This document shows, piece by piece, positions 38,484 to 46,540 of a stretch of 64,000 bases of DNA. The position numbers were made by a program, and so were the translations under genes. Numbering within the stretch: the first letter of the stretch is position 1; every line of letters begins with the position of its first letter. Source of the stretch: Acidovorax sp. sic0104. Its GTDB lineage: Bacteria > Pseudomonadota > Gammaproteobacteria > Burkholderiales > Burkholderiaceae_C. The notes under the pieces are model-generated. The model saw only the letters and a program-made list of their open reading frames with translations, was not told the DNA's origin and did no database searches. The stretch covers positions 248,001-312,000 of the forward strand of contig NZ_JAHUWH010000001.1 in the NCBI RefSeq assembly GCF_019219095.1, read 5' to 3'.

Positions 38484-39779
38484 TTACTGCCCCGTCACCG
38501 CCCCCGCCTCGAACCACCGCTTGACCAGCGCCCTCTCCGCGTCCGTCATACCCGTGGCATTGTTCATCGGCATCAGCTTTTGCACGACCACCTGCTGGTA
38601 GATGGCCTGCGCGTGCTGCTTGACGCTGGCGGGCGCATCCAGGCGCAGGTTCTTCATCTGCACCTGCTCGCCGTGGCACATGTAGCAGCGCTGGGCCAGC
38701 ACGGGCTGCAGCGATGCATACTCATTTTGGCCGCTAGCGCTCGTTGCAGCTGCGCCAGCAGCTACTGAAACAGGAGCAGACCCTGCCGCTGCGGCGGTTC
38801 CGGCAACAGGCGCTGCAGATGCTGCGGGCGTAGCAGCGGGCACCACCACCGGCGCAGGCCGCATCCACGCAATCACGCCCAGGATGACCACCACCCCCAC
38901 CAGCGCGTACGGCAGCGGGTTGCCGTTGCGGCCCAGCTTGTAGCCGTGGCGCGCCACGAAGAACTGGCGGATGGCGGCGCCGGCGAACATCATGAGGATC
39001 AGCACCAGCCAGTTCTGCGGGTGGCTCCAGGTAAAGCTGTAGTGGTTGCTCAGCATCGCAAACAGCACCGGCAGCGTGAAGTACGTGTTGTGCACGCTGC
39101 GCTGCTTGCCGCGCTTGCCGTGGATGGGGTCCACGTCCTGGCCGGTGCGGATCTGGCGGATCACCGTGCGCTGGCCGGGGATGATCCAGAAGAACACGTT
39201 GGCGCTCATGGCGGTGGCGATCATCGCGCCCACCAGCAGGAAGGCCGCACGGCCCGCGAACCAGTGGCAGGCCAGCCACGATGCGATGCAGACCAGCCCG
39301 AACACCAGCGCGCCCACGATGGCGTCGCCGTTCTTCTTTTGGCCGAAGATGCGGCAGATCGCGTCGTACAGCAGCCAGAACACGACAAAGAACGCCAGCG
39401 CCACCACGATGGCCGTGGCGGGCGCCCAGTCCATGCGCGACTTGTCGATGAGATAGGTGCTGGCGCTGTACAGGTAGGACACCGTGAACAGCGCAAAACC
39501 GCTGATCCAGGTGCTGTAGCTTTCCCAGAAGAACCAGTGCAGGTGGCCGGGCAGCTTGGGGGGCGATACGTTGAACTTGACCGGGTGGTAGAACCCGCCG
39601 CCGTGCACGGCCCAGAGCTCGCCGGAGACGCCCTGCTTCTTCAGATCTTCGTCCTCGGGCGGCGTGAGGCTGCTGTCCAGAAAGACGAAGTAGAACGACG
39701 AGCCGATCCAGGCGATGGCTGTGATGACGTGGACCCAGCGCAGCAGCAGGTTGGCCCAGTCGAGAAAGTAGCTTTCCAT
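38484..39779 (-). CDS. puuD: PuuD-type urate hydroxylase fused to cytochrome c
   Basis: A 431-residue inner-membrane protein. About eight membrane segments fill residues 1-310, starting LLRWVHVITAIAWIGSSFYF, with conserved His residues. This is the PuuD domain, which oxidises urate to 5-hydroxyisourate. After an Ala/Pro-rich linker (about 315-360) comes a class I cytochrome c domain with CYMCH and a Met near KLMPMNN. Electrons from urate thus probably go to the respiratory chain instead of making hydrogen peroxide. A dispersed repeat encodes much of the linker. A palindrome like the one at uraH lies 200 bases upstream, so the purine regulator probably controls it. Confidence 0.92.
   Translation of the reverse strand: MESYFLDWANLLLRWVHVITAIAWIGSSFYFVFLDSSLTPPEDEDLKKQGVSGELWAVHGGGFYHPVKFNVSPPKLPGHLHWFFWESYSTWISGFALFTVSYLYSASTYLIDKSRMDWAPATAIVVALAFFVVFWLLYDAICRIFGQKKNGDAIVGALVFGLVCIASWLACHWFAGRAAFLLVGAMIATAMSANVFFWIIPGQRTVIRQIRTGQDVDPIHGKRGKQRSVHNTYFTLPVLFAMLSNHYSFTWSHPQNWLVLILMMFAGAAIRQFFVARHGYKLGRNGNPLPYALVGVVVILGVIAWMRPAPVVVPAATPAASAAPVAGTAAAAGSAPVSVAAGAAATSASGQNEYASLQPVLAQRCYMCHGEQVQMKNLRLDAPASVKQHAQAIYQQVVVQKLMPMNNATGMTDAERALVKRWFEAGAVTGQ
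38725..38778. repeat. Dispersed repeat, family 1 (inside puuD linker)
   Basis: TTTTGGCCGCTAGCGC, then GCGCCAGCAGCTACTGAAAC and AGGAGCA match the family. The bases are read in frame as the Ala-rich linker between the membrane and cytochrome domains of PuuD. Confidence 0.6.
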
Positions 39780-39927
39780 GGAAATCTCTCAATCAACTTT
39801 GGCGGCGCAGGGCGCGCCGCCGGTGTGCAACCTGCTCACCACTGCGGGCGCTCTGAGCAGACAGAACAGGCTGGTGATTCTTTCGGAGCCGAAAGCATCG
39901 CCAGCACGTTCCAGGAGGTCGCGCACC

Positions 39928-39947
39928 TTGGCATGCAATTGGCATGC
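39928..39947. promoter_or_regulatory. 11-base-period direct repeat in the puuD leader
   Basis: TTGGCATGC occurs twice, at 39928 and 39939, exactly 11 bases apart, which is about one helical turn. A hairpin of CTTTCGG and CCGAAAG lies at 39880-39895. The function is unknown. Confidence 0.3.
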
Positions 39948-39980
39948 CGGGGCACCGCTGCGACCACTGTTTGTGGACAC

Positions 39981-39997
39981 GAAGTGTATGCACTTTC
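39981..39997. promoter_or_regulatory. Candidate GntR operator upstream of puuD
   Basis: GAAGTGTATGCACTTTC is a near-palindrome. Its core AAGTGTATGCACTTT matches the palindrome at 46543-46557 at 14 of 15 bases. It sits 60 bases downstream of an unrelated GntR stop and 200 bases before puuD. Confidence 0.6.
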
Positions 39998-40057
39998 CGC
40001 GTCCGAAGCCAGCAGGCAAACCCAGGGTTGTCCCGAGGATGGCGGGCAGGCGGCGGG

Positions 40058-40753
40058 TCAGCGCTCCACCGCGATGTAGTCTGGGTATTGTGCGCAGATG
40101 GCATCGACGGCACTCAGCGTGCCCGACAGGTGGTCGCGCGCGGCCTGCTGGGCGCGCGCGGCGTCGCCCTGGCCGATGGCAGACACGATGGCGCGGTGGT
40201 CCGCCAGAATGGCTTCGGTCTTGCCCGCCGTGGGCAGGTGCAGGCGGCGCAGGCGGTCCACATGGCCCGACGAGCGCTCCACCAGCTGCCACAGACCGGG
40301 CACGCCGGCCGCCTCGTACATGAGCTGGTGAAAGCGCCTGTCGGCATCCACGAAGTCGCCATAGCGCTGTGCGGCCGCGAGCGACGCCTGCAGGGCGATC
40401 TGCGCCTCCAGCAGCGCCAGCAGGCCCGGCGGCGCCTCGCTGGCCAGTTTGTGCAGGATTTCCAGCTCGATGGAGCGGCGCAGGAAGTGCGCCTCGCGCG
40501 CTGCCGCCACGTCGATGCGCGAGACCAGCGTGGCGTGCTGGGGGAACACATCCACCAGCCCTTCTTCTTCCAGCCGCAGCAGCGCTTCGCGCACGGGTGT
40601 CTGGCTCACGCCGAACTGCTGGGCCAGCTCGCTGCGCACCAGTACCGCGCCAGGCGCCAGCTCCAGCGACAGGATGGCATGGCGCAGCGTTTCCAGCACC
40701 TGGGGGGCGGCCAGGCGCGAGCGATCCAGCTTGATTTTGCGGGTCAAAGACAT
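40058..40753 (-). CDS. GntR-family (FCD) regulator of the sugar-acid cassette
   Basis: A 231-residue regulator. The N-terminal winged helix has VRSELAQQFGVSQTPVREAL, and the C-terminal FCD helical domain carries the metal-ligand pattern (DADRRFHQLMYEA, HVDRLR and ADHRAIVSAI). FCD proteins bind organic acids and usually repress. The ATG at 40753 is chosen as it starts the common MSLTRKIK lead. It is divergent from the dehydratase gene with a 52-base gap containing an AT-rich palindrome, so it probably controls the dehydratase-aldolase-Bug operon. The likely inducer is a sugar acid. Confidence 0.88.
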   Translation of the reverse strand: MSLTRKIKLDRSRLAAPQVLETLRHAILSLELAPGAVLVRSELAQQFGVSQTPVREALLRLEEEGLVDVFPQHATLVSRIDVAAAREAHFLRRSIELEILHKLASEAPPGLLALLEAQIALQASLAAAQRYGDFVDADRRFHQLMYEAAGVPGLWQLVERSSGHVDRLRRLHLPTAGKTEAILADHRAIVSAIGQGDAARAQQAARDHLSGTLSAVDAICAQYPDYIAVER

Positions 40754-40777
40754 CGGAAGATTCTCGCATTGCACGAG

Positions 40778-40787
40778 TAATATATTA
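40778..40787. promoter_or_regulatory. Candidate operator TAATATATTA
   Basis: A perfect 10-base palindrome flanked by CAC and GTG, in the 52-base gap between the divergent gntR and dehydratase genes. It is the only AT-rich element in the gap, so it may also overlap the -10 regions. Confidence 0.45.
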
Positions 40788-40805
40788 GTGTTTTAATGCA
40801 CCACA

Positions 40806-42536
40806 ATGAACCGACGCACCCCAGATTCTTTGCGCAGCGCCCGCTGGTTCGCTGCTGACGACTTCCGCTCCTTCGGCCACCGTTCGCGCGTCTTGCAGAT
40901 GGGCTACGGCTACGACGACTGGATGGGCAAGCCCGTCATCGCCATCATCAACACCTGGAGCGACGCCAACCAATGCCACTCGCACTTCAAGCAGCGGGTG
41001 GACGATGTCAAGCGCGGCATCCTGCAGGCGGGCGGCTTTCCGCTGGAGCTGCCGGCCATCTCGCTGAGCGAGAGCATGGTCAAGCCCACCACCATGCTGT
41101 ACCGCAACTTCCTCGCGATGGAAACCGAAGAGCTGCTGCGCAGCCACCCGGTGGACGGCGCGGTGCTGATGGGCGGTTGCGACAAGACCACGCCGGGCCT
41201 GACCATGGGCGCGCTCAGCATGGGCCTGCCTTTCATCTACCTGCCGGCCGGCCCCATGCTGCGTGGCAACTGGCGCGGCAAGGTACTGGGCTCGGGGTCG
41301 GACGCTTTCAAGTTCTGGGACGAGCGCCGCGCCGGGCGCCTGTCCGACCAGGCGTGGAGCGAGATGGAAGCCGGCATCGCGCGCAGCCACGGCACTTGCA
41401 TGACCATGGGCACGGCCGCCACCATGATGGGCATTGCCGAGGCCGTGGGCCTAACGCTGCCCGGCGCGTCCAGCATTCCGGCCGCCGACGCCAACCATGT
41501 GCGCATGAGCGCCGAGTGCGGCCGCCGCATCGTCGAGATGGTGTGGGACGACCTCACGCCCGCGAAGATGCTCACCCGCGCAAACTTCGAGAACGGCATC
41601 GCCTGCGCGATGGCCATGGGCTGCTCGACCAACGCCATCATTCACCTGATCGCCATGTCGCGCCGCGCGGGGCACGCGGTGGACCTGGCCGACTTCGACG
41701 CAGCCAGCCGCCGCGTGCCAGTGATCGCCAACATCCGGCCGAGCGGCGACGCCTACCTGATGGAAGATTTTTTCTACGCAGGCGGCCTGCGCGCCCTGCT
41801 GGAGCGCATCCGCGGCCACCTGCACACCGACGCGCTCACCGTGAACGGCAAGACCCTGGGCGAGAACATCGCGGGCGCCGAGGTCTACCACGACGACGTG
41901 ATCCGCCCCATCGACAACCCCATCTATGCCGAAGGTGCGCTGGCCGTGCTGCGCGGCAACCTCGCGCCCGACGGCGTGGTCATCAAGCCCAGCGCCTGCG
42001 CGCCGCACCTGCTGCGCCACACGGGCCGCGCGCTGGTGTTCGACGACTACCCCTCGCTCAAGAGGGCGGTGGAAGACCCGGACCTCGACGTCACGGGCGA
42101 CGACATCCTGGTGCTGCGCAACGCCGGCCCGCGCGGTGCCGGCATGCCCGAATGGGGCATGCTGCCCATCCCCACCAAGCTGCTCAAACAGGGCGTCAAG
42201 GACATGCTGCGCCTGTCCGACGCACGCATGAGCGGCACCAGCTACGGCGGCTGCCTGCTGCACTGCTCGCCCGAGGCCGCGGTGGGCGGCCCGCTCGCCC
42301 TGGTGCGCACGGGCGACCGCATCACGGTGGACGTGCCGGCCCGCACCATCCACCTGGAGATCACCGACGACGAACTCGCCGCGCGCCGCAGCGCCTGGAC
42401 GCCGCCGCCTCCCCGCTACGAGCGCGGCTACGGCTGGATGTTCGGCCGACACATCCTGCAGGCCGACGAGGGCTGCGACTTCGACTTCCTGGAAACCACC
42501 TTCGGCAAGGCGGTTCCGGAACCCGATATTTTCTGA
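40806..42536 (+). CDS. IlvD/Edd-family sugar-acid dehydratase (L-arabinonate type)
   Basis: A 576-residue iron-sulfur dehydratase. Three cluster cysteines are visible: Cys57 in DANQC, Cys125 in GGCDKT and Cys198 in HGTCMTMGTA. Their spacing matches characterised L-arabinonate and D-xylonate dehydratases of this family, which carry a [2Fe-2S] cluster. The length also fits. It converts an aldonic acid to a 2-keto-3-deoxy acid. The next gene encodes an aldolase-like protein, consistent with cleavage of that product. The exact sugar acid (arabinonate, xylonate, fuconate or other) cannot be fixed from sequence. It lies 15 bases before the aldolase gene. Confidence 0.88.
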   Translation: MNRRTPDSLRSARWFAADDFRSFGHRSRVLQMGYGYDDWMGKPVIAIINTWSDANQCHSHFKQRVDDVKRGILQAGGFPLELPAISLSESMVKPTTMLYRNFLAMETEELLRSHPVDGAVLMGGCDKTTPGLTMGALSMGLPFIYLPAGPMLRGNWRGKVLGSGSDAFKFWDERRAGRLSDQAWSEMEAGIARSHGTCMTMGTAATMMGIAEAVGLTLPGASSIPAADANHVRMSAECGRRIVEMVWDDLTPAKMLTRANFENGIACAMAMGCSTNAIIHLIAMSRRAGHAVDLADFDAASRRVPVIANIRPSGDAYLMEDFFYAGGLRALLERIRGHLHTDALTVNGKTLGENIAGAEVYHDDVIRPIDNPIYAEGALAVLRGNLAPDGVVIKPSACAPHLLRHTGRALVFDDYPSLKRAVEDPDLDVTGDDILVLRNAGPRGAGMPEWGMLPIPTKLLKQGVKDMLRLSDARMSGTSYGGCLLHCSPEAAVGGPLALVRTGDRITVDVPARTIHLEITDDELAARRSAWTPPPPRYERGYGWMFGRHILQADEGCDFDFLETTFGKAVPEPDIF

Positions 42537-42551
42537 ACGGAGCTTCTACCC

Positions 42552-43262
42552 ATGACCCCCGACACCCGCGCGCTGCTGATGAAGGTCAGCACCGCCACGC
42601 TGTGCACTGCCCTCTTCAAGCGCGGCCTGCGCAACCAGTTCATCCAGGGCGTGCAGCCCCTGAACCCTGGCCTGCCCAACATGGTGGGCGAGGCCTTCAC
42701 GCTGCGCTACATGCCTGCGCGGGAGGACCGCAACCCCATCGGCGTCTTCCAGAACCGCGACCACCCCCAGCGCGTGGCGGTGGAGCAATGCCCCGTGGGT
42801 GCGGTGCTGGTCATCGACAGCCGCAAGGACGCGCGTGCCGCCTCGGCCGGCGGCATCCTGGTGGCGCGCCTCATGCAGCGCGGCGTGGCCGGCGTGGTCA
42901 CCGACGGCGGCTTTCGCGACAGCCCCGACATCGCCCAATACAGCATGCCCGCCTACCACGCGCGGCCCAGCGCCCCCACCAACCTCACGCTGCACGAGGC
43001 CATCGAGATCAACGGCCCCATCGGCTGCGGCGATGCGCCCGTGTTCCCCGGCGACGTGGTCGTGGGCGACGCCGAAGGCGTGATCGTGATCCCCGCGCAC
43101 CTGGCGGACGAAGTCGCCGCCGAGGCCGCCGAGATGACCGTGTTCGAGGACTTCGTGCAGGAGCAGGTGCTCGCGGGCCGCTCCATCATCGGCCTGTACC
43201 CGCCCACCGACGAACAGGCGCGCAACGACTTCGCCGCCTGGCGCGCCGGCAACGGCCGCTGA
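42552..43262 (+). CDS. RraA-like aldolase family protein
   Basis: A 236-residue protein of the RraA/HMG-aldolase family. The site is seen in GGILVARLMQRGVAGVVTDG followed by GFRDSPD; Arg and Asp of this GFRD motif bind pyruvate enolate and metal in 4-hydroxy-4-methyl-2-oxoglutarate aldolases. Other members lack aldolase activity and inhibit RNase E, but the operon partner is a dehydratase, so aldol cleavage of a 2-oxo acid to pyruvate and an aldehyde is more likely. The gene follows the dehydratase by 15 bases, with GGAG 9 bases before its ATG. Confidence 0.85.
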   Translation: MTPDTRALLMKVSTATLCTALFKRGLRNQFIQGVQPLNPGLPNMVGEAFTLRYMPAREDRNPIGVFQNRDHPQRVAVEQCPVGAVLVIDSRKDARAASAGGILVARLMQRGVAGVVTDGGFRDSPDIAQYSMPAYHARPSAPTNLTLHEAIEINGPIGCGDAPVFPGDVVVGDAEGVIVIPAHLADEVAAEAAEMTVFEDFVQEQVLAGRSIIGLYPPTDEQARNDFAAWRAGNGR

Positions 43263-43356
43263 CACCGTGTTAGCACCCTGAGCCAATCGGGCTGCCCGCC
43301 AAGAGCGAAAAAACGCCACGGCGCCCGACCTTCACCCACAAACCGGAGACAAGACC

Positions 43357-44343
43357 ATGCCCCCCATCCACCGCGCCGCAGCCCCGTTGCTGGCCTTGAC
43401 GCTCGCCCTGCTGGGCGCCCCGCACGCCCAGGCCCAGGACTGGCCCGCCGCCAAGCCCATCACCTACGTGGTGCCCTTCACGGCAGGCGGCTCCACCGAC
43501 ATCGTGGGCCGCACCGTGGCCAACAAGCTGCAGGAGAGCCTGAAGCAATCCGTGGTGGTGGAGAACAAGCCCGGCCAGGCCGGCGGGATCGGAGCGGCCT
43601 ACGTAGCCAAGGCCGCGCCCGACGGCTACACGCTATTCGGCGGCACCATCAGCACGCACGCCATCAACGCCAGCCTGTACAAGAAGCTGCCCTACGACCC
43701 CATGAAGGACTTCGAGCCCGTCACGCTCGTGGCACGCCTGCCCAACGTGCTCATCGTCAACGGCCAGCTGGGCGTGAACTCGGTGGCCGACCTGATCGCG
43801 CTGCTCAAGAAGGACCCGAGCAAGCGCATGTTCGCGTCGTCCGGCGCGGGCACATCGACCCACCTCGCGGGCGAGATGCTGGCCGACCTGATCGGCGTGC
43901 CGCTCACCCACGTGCCCTACAAGGGCACGCCCCCCGCCATGACCGACGTGGCCGCAGGCGAGGTGCCCTTCATGTTCGACCAGCTCACCGCCGCGCTGCC
44001 ACTGGTCAAGGCCGGCAAGCTCAAGCTGCTGGCCGTGACAACGGGCCAGCGCATCACCATCGCGCCCGAGCTGCCGACCATGATCGAGTCGGGCATCCCC
44101 GGCTTCGAGATGTCGTCCTGGCAGGCCATCTATGCCCCCAAGGGCACGCCCCGGCCCATCATCCAGCGGCTGAACGCCGAGATCGTCAAGGCTCTGAAGC
44201 AGCCCGATGTGAAAGCGAAGCTGACGGATCAACTGGCGATGGAGATCGTGGGCAGCACGCCCGAGGAGCTGCGCGACCACATGGCCAAGGAGATCCCGCG
44301 CTGGGCCGCGCTGGTGAAGAAATCGGGAGCGACGGCGGAGTGA
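43357..44343 (+). CDS. Bug-family tripartite tricarboxylate transporter receptor
   Basis: A 328-residue periplasmic receptor. The signal peptide (APLLALTLALLGAPHAQAQ) is followed by the Bug ligand loop ITYVVPFTAGGSTDIVGR and VVVENKPGQAG. It is the third gene of the cassette, 94 bases after the aldolase gene, and so probably binds the sugar acid or related carboxylate used by the dehydratase. Transport genes (TctA/TctB) are missing nearby. GGAG lies about 11 bases before the ATG. A dispersed repeat follows the stop. Confidence 0.87.
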   Translation: MPPIHRAAAPLLALTLALLGAPHAQAQDWPAAKPITYVVPFTAGGSTDIVGRTVANKLQESLKQSVVVENKPGQAGGIGAAYVAKAAPDGYTLFGGTISTHAINASLYKKLPYDPMKDFEPVTLVARLPNVLIVNGQLGVNSVADLIALLKKDPSKRMFASSGAGTSTHLAGEMLADLIGVPLTHVPYKGTPPAMTDVAAGEVPFMFDQLTAALPLVKAGKLKLLAVTTGQRITIAPELPTMIESGIPGFEMSSWQAIYAPKGTPRPIIQRLNAEIVKALKQPDVKAKLTDQLAMEIVGSTPEELRDHMAKEIPRWAALVKKSGATAE

Positions 44344-44366
44344 GAAGCGCTGGAGGCCCCATCATG

Positions 44367-44423
44367 ATTGCTATTCCTTAAGTAGCAAACATTCCATACA
44401 GGACAGGCGGTAGGCGCCCATTC
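44367..44423. repeat. Dispersed repeat, family 1 (degenerate copy)
   Basis: ATTGCTATTCCTTAAGTAGC, then ATACAGGACAGGCGGTAGGC follow the block order of the copy after ggt, but the middle is poorly kept. It fills part of the gap between the Bug and xdhC genes. Confidence 0.45.
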
Positions 44424-44489
44424 CTCCTGATTGGGTACGTATCTCAGATGAGGACATCAGCCTGTGCACCAGCAGCGGCGCTCAGGCTT

Positions 44490-44520
44490 CACACCCTCTC
44501 CCCTCGCGGGAGAGGGTGTG
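44490..44520. terminator. Strong hairpin between convergent Bug and xdhC genes (family 4 repeat)
   Basis: CACACCCTCTCCC pairs perfectly with GGGAGAGGGTGTG over 13 bases, with a 5-base loop (44503-44507). It lies between the convergent stops. There is no T-tract, so it may slow transcription rather than end it. Related hairpins lie at 58516 and 58647. Confidence 0.5.
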
Positions 44521-44580
44521 AAGGCCGTCGGAATCTGGGATAAGTGGCTGATCAGGCAATTTTTCTTGTACTTTTCGGAA

Positions 44581-45423
44581 TCAACCTGGACGGGGCTGCG
44601 CACTGGTGGGCACTGCCAGCGTCTGCAGCAACTGCGCAGCCACCGCCACAGCTATCACTTCCGGCTCCTTGCCCTCTATGCCCGGCACGCCTATCGGGCA
44701 CGTGACCTGCGCCATCTCGTCCGGCGCAAAACCGCGTCCGTGCAGGCGGTTGGAGAAGGTCGCCCACTTGGTCTTGCTGCCGATGAGGCCTATGAAGGGC
44801 AGATCCTGCCGCTCGCGTTGGCGGCGCAGGCAGGCGGCCACCACGTCCAGGTCTTCGGCGTGGCTGAAGCTCATGATCAGCACGCGGGTGCCGGGTGCCA
44901 GGCCCGGCACCGCCATCTGCACCGGGTCGGAATGTTCGCAGGCCACGCCGTCCGGCGCCGGTTGCGGAAAGATCCCGTCGCGGCTGTCGATCCAGGTCAG
45001 CGCGAACGGCAGCGGCGCCAGCACCCGCGCCAGCGCATGCCCCACATGCCCGCCGCCGAACAAGGCCACGGGGTGCAGGCGGGGCGCCAGGCGCTCGGCC
45101 AGCGTGGGCACGTCAGTGGCGGTCAGCAGCTCGAACGCCAGATACACGACACCGCCGCAGCACTGGCCCAGCGCAGGTCCGAGCGCGAACCGCACCGGTG
45201 CTGAACTGCTCGGCGGGATACCGGCCAGCCGCCGACGCGCCTCGGCGATGGCCTGGTGCTCCAGGTGCCCGCCGCCGATGGTGGCCACAATCCGGTCGGC
45301 GAACACGGCCATCCAGGCCCCGGGTTCACGCGGCACGGACCCTTGGGTAGACTCCACCCTGACCAGGCAGGCTGGGCCGTCCGCAAGGCCCTCCAGCAAC
45401 CAACGCAAGTGTTCCACCGCCAT
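44581..45423 (-). CDS. xdhC: XdhC xanthine dehydrogenase accessory protein
   Basis: A 280-residue protein. The N-terminal XdhC/CoxI domain has RVESTQGSVPREPGAWM, then ATIGGGHLEHQAI and ALGPALGQCCGG. The C-terminal Rossmann domain starts VALFGGGHVGHALARVLAP. XdhC sulfurates and inserts the molybdenum cofactor into xanthine dehydrogenase. The ATG at 45423 has AAAGGA 4 bases upstream. The xdhA and xdhB subunit genes are not in the window, so they lie elsewhere or beyond the edge. It is divergent from the TonB-domain lipoprotein gene across 70 bases and sits in the purine region. Confidence 0.92.
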   Translation of the reverse strand: MAVEHLRWLLEGLADGPACLVRVESTQGSVPREPGAWMAVFADRIVATIGGGHLEHQAIAEARRRLAGIPPSSSAPVRFALGPALGQCCGGVVYLAFELLTATDVPTLAERLAPRLHPVALFGGGHVGHALARVLAPLPFALTWIDSRDGIFPQPAPDGVACEHSDPVQMAVPGLAPGTRVLIMSFSHAEDLDVVAACLRRQRERQDLPFIGLIGSKTKWATFSNRLHGRGFAPDEMAQVTCPIGVPGIEGKEPEVIAVAVAAQLLQTLAVPTSAQPRPG

Positions 45424-45493
45424 CGTCCTTTCATTGCGCCCGGCCGCACGGCCTGAACAGCGTCTGCGGCCCACCACCACGAGCCAGTCCACC

Positions 45494-46042
45494 ATGTCCG
45501 ACACTCCGCCCCCCAGCCCCTCCGGCAAGCGCACCCACTGGCTGCTGGCAGGCATCATGGCCGCAGGCGCGGCCCTGGTGGCTGCCTGCAGGTCAGGGCC
45601 CGAGCCAACCCCCACGCCCGAGCCAGAAAGCCGCTCGCCATCGACCCCGGAAACCCCCGGCGTGAAGGGCCCCGTACCTGCCGCCGCAGGCTCGGCACGC
45701 GTCTCGGCCGCCGCCACTTCCAAAGCCTACCGCCAGGACGGCGCCACCCACCTGTATGGCCTGAACAGCGAACGCATCTTCAAGGGCAAGCTGCCCCCGC
45801 AGCTGTATGCCATCGGCGTGCTCGAAGTGGACATCGACCGCACCGGCAAGGTCAACCGCATCCACTGGCTGCGCGCCCCGCGTCACGCCCCCGAGGTGGT
45901 CAAGGAAATCGAGCGCACGGTGCGCGCTGCGGCCCCCTTCCCGGCCCCCACGCGCCTGGGCAAGGTCACCTACACCGAGACCTGGCTATGGGACAAGAGC
46001 GGCAAGTTCCAGCTGGATACCTTGACCGAAGGACAGCTCTGA
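45494..46042 (+). CDS. Lipoprotein with TonB-like C-terminal domain
   Basis: A 182-residue protein. The signal ends in a lipobox (ALVAAC, Cys32), then a Pro/Thr/Ser-rich spacer of about 40 residues. The last 80 residues look like a TonB C-terminal (energy-transducer) domain: YAIGVLEVDIDRTGKVNRIH, then WLRAPRHAPEVVKEIERTVR. There is no TonB inner-membrane anchor, so it is a membrane-tethered lipoprotein with a TonB-like fold and no clear energy-coupling role. The ATG at 45494 is the only good start before the signal. Its next gene is convergent (uraH). Confidence 0.8.
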   Translation: MSDTPPPSPSGKRTHWLLAGIMAAGAALVAACRSGPEPTPTPEPESRSPSTPETPGVKGPVPAAAGSARVSAAATSKAYRQDGATHLYGLNSERIFKGKLPPQLYAIGVLEVDIDRTGKVNRIHWLRAPRHAPEVVKEIERTVRAAAPFPAPTRLGKVTYTETWLWDKSGKFQLDTLTEGQL

Positions 46043-46072
46043 AAAAGATAGCAGGTCGCGCTGGTCCATCTT

Positions 46073-46101
46073 GGATTTCAGGCTATTTCCGCCTGAAATC
46101 C
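46073..46101. terminator. Hairpin between convergent lipoprotein and uraH genes
   Basis: GGATTTCAGGC and GCCTGAAATCC form a perfect 11-base stem with a 7-base loop (TATTTCC). It lies midway between the two converging stops and can serve both strands. There is no long T-run. Confidence 0.55.
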
Positions 46102-46140
46102 TCGCACTCCAAGCGCCACCAGCCATCGATTCGATAGCGC

Positions 46141-46491
46141 CTACGACCCCCGGTACGTCGAGTAGCTCCACGGGCTCACCAGCAGCGGCACGTGGTAGTG
46201 CTGGTCGGTGTGCGCAATGCCGAAGTCCAGGCTCACCTGGTTCAGAAAGTTGGGTTCGGGCAGCTCCACGCCCCGCGCCTTGAAGTAGCCGGCCACACCA
46301 AAGCGCAGCCGGTAGGTGCCGGTGCGCAGGCTGGCGTTGTCGAACAGCGGCGCATCGGTGCGGCCGTCGTGGTTCAACACCAGGCGCTTGATCAGCGTGG
46401 CGTTGTCGCCATCCGTGGAGTACAGCGCCACTTCCATGCCGGCGGCGGGGCAGCCGTGCATCGTGTCCAGAACATGAGTGCTCAAGCCCAT
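46141..46491 (-). CDS. uraH: 5-Hydroxyisourate hydrolase
   Basis: A 116-residue transthyretin-like protein, the usual length. The start [13 protein letters not shown] holds the first catalytic His, [10 protein letters not shown] holds the Arg, and the C-terminus ends in the invariant YRGS preceded by [15 protein letters not shown]. It hydrolyses 5-hydroxyisourate, the product of PuuD, to OHCU. The ATG at 46491 has AGGAG 8 bases upstream. It is divergent from the GntR gene, with a perfect operator palindrome between, so it is probably under that protein's control. Confidence 0.95.
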   Translation of the reverse strand: MGLSTHVLDTMHGCPAAGMEVALYSTDGDNATLIKRLVLNHDGRTDAPLFDNASLRTGTYRLRFGVAGYFKARGVELPEPNFLNQVSLDFGIAHTDQHYHVPLLVSPWSYSTYRGS

Positions 46492-46540
46492 TGGGGATTC
46501 TCCTGAAGGAAGCAGGCCGGAAAAGCGCGACCTGTAGACC

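Noticed and set aside
39789-40769. Long minus-strand frame overlapping the gntR gene and the puuD leader
   Set aside because: The composition is Arg, Gly and Ala rich without motifs, and the GntR frame in the same place is clearly genuine.
46041-46140. Possible ninth copy of repeat family 1 between the lipoprotein and uraH genes
   Set aside because: Only short fragments (GATAGC, GCGCTGG, GCGCC) match. The perfect hairpin inside explains the region better.
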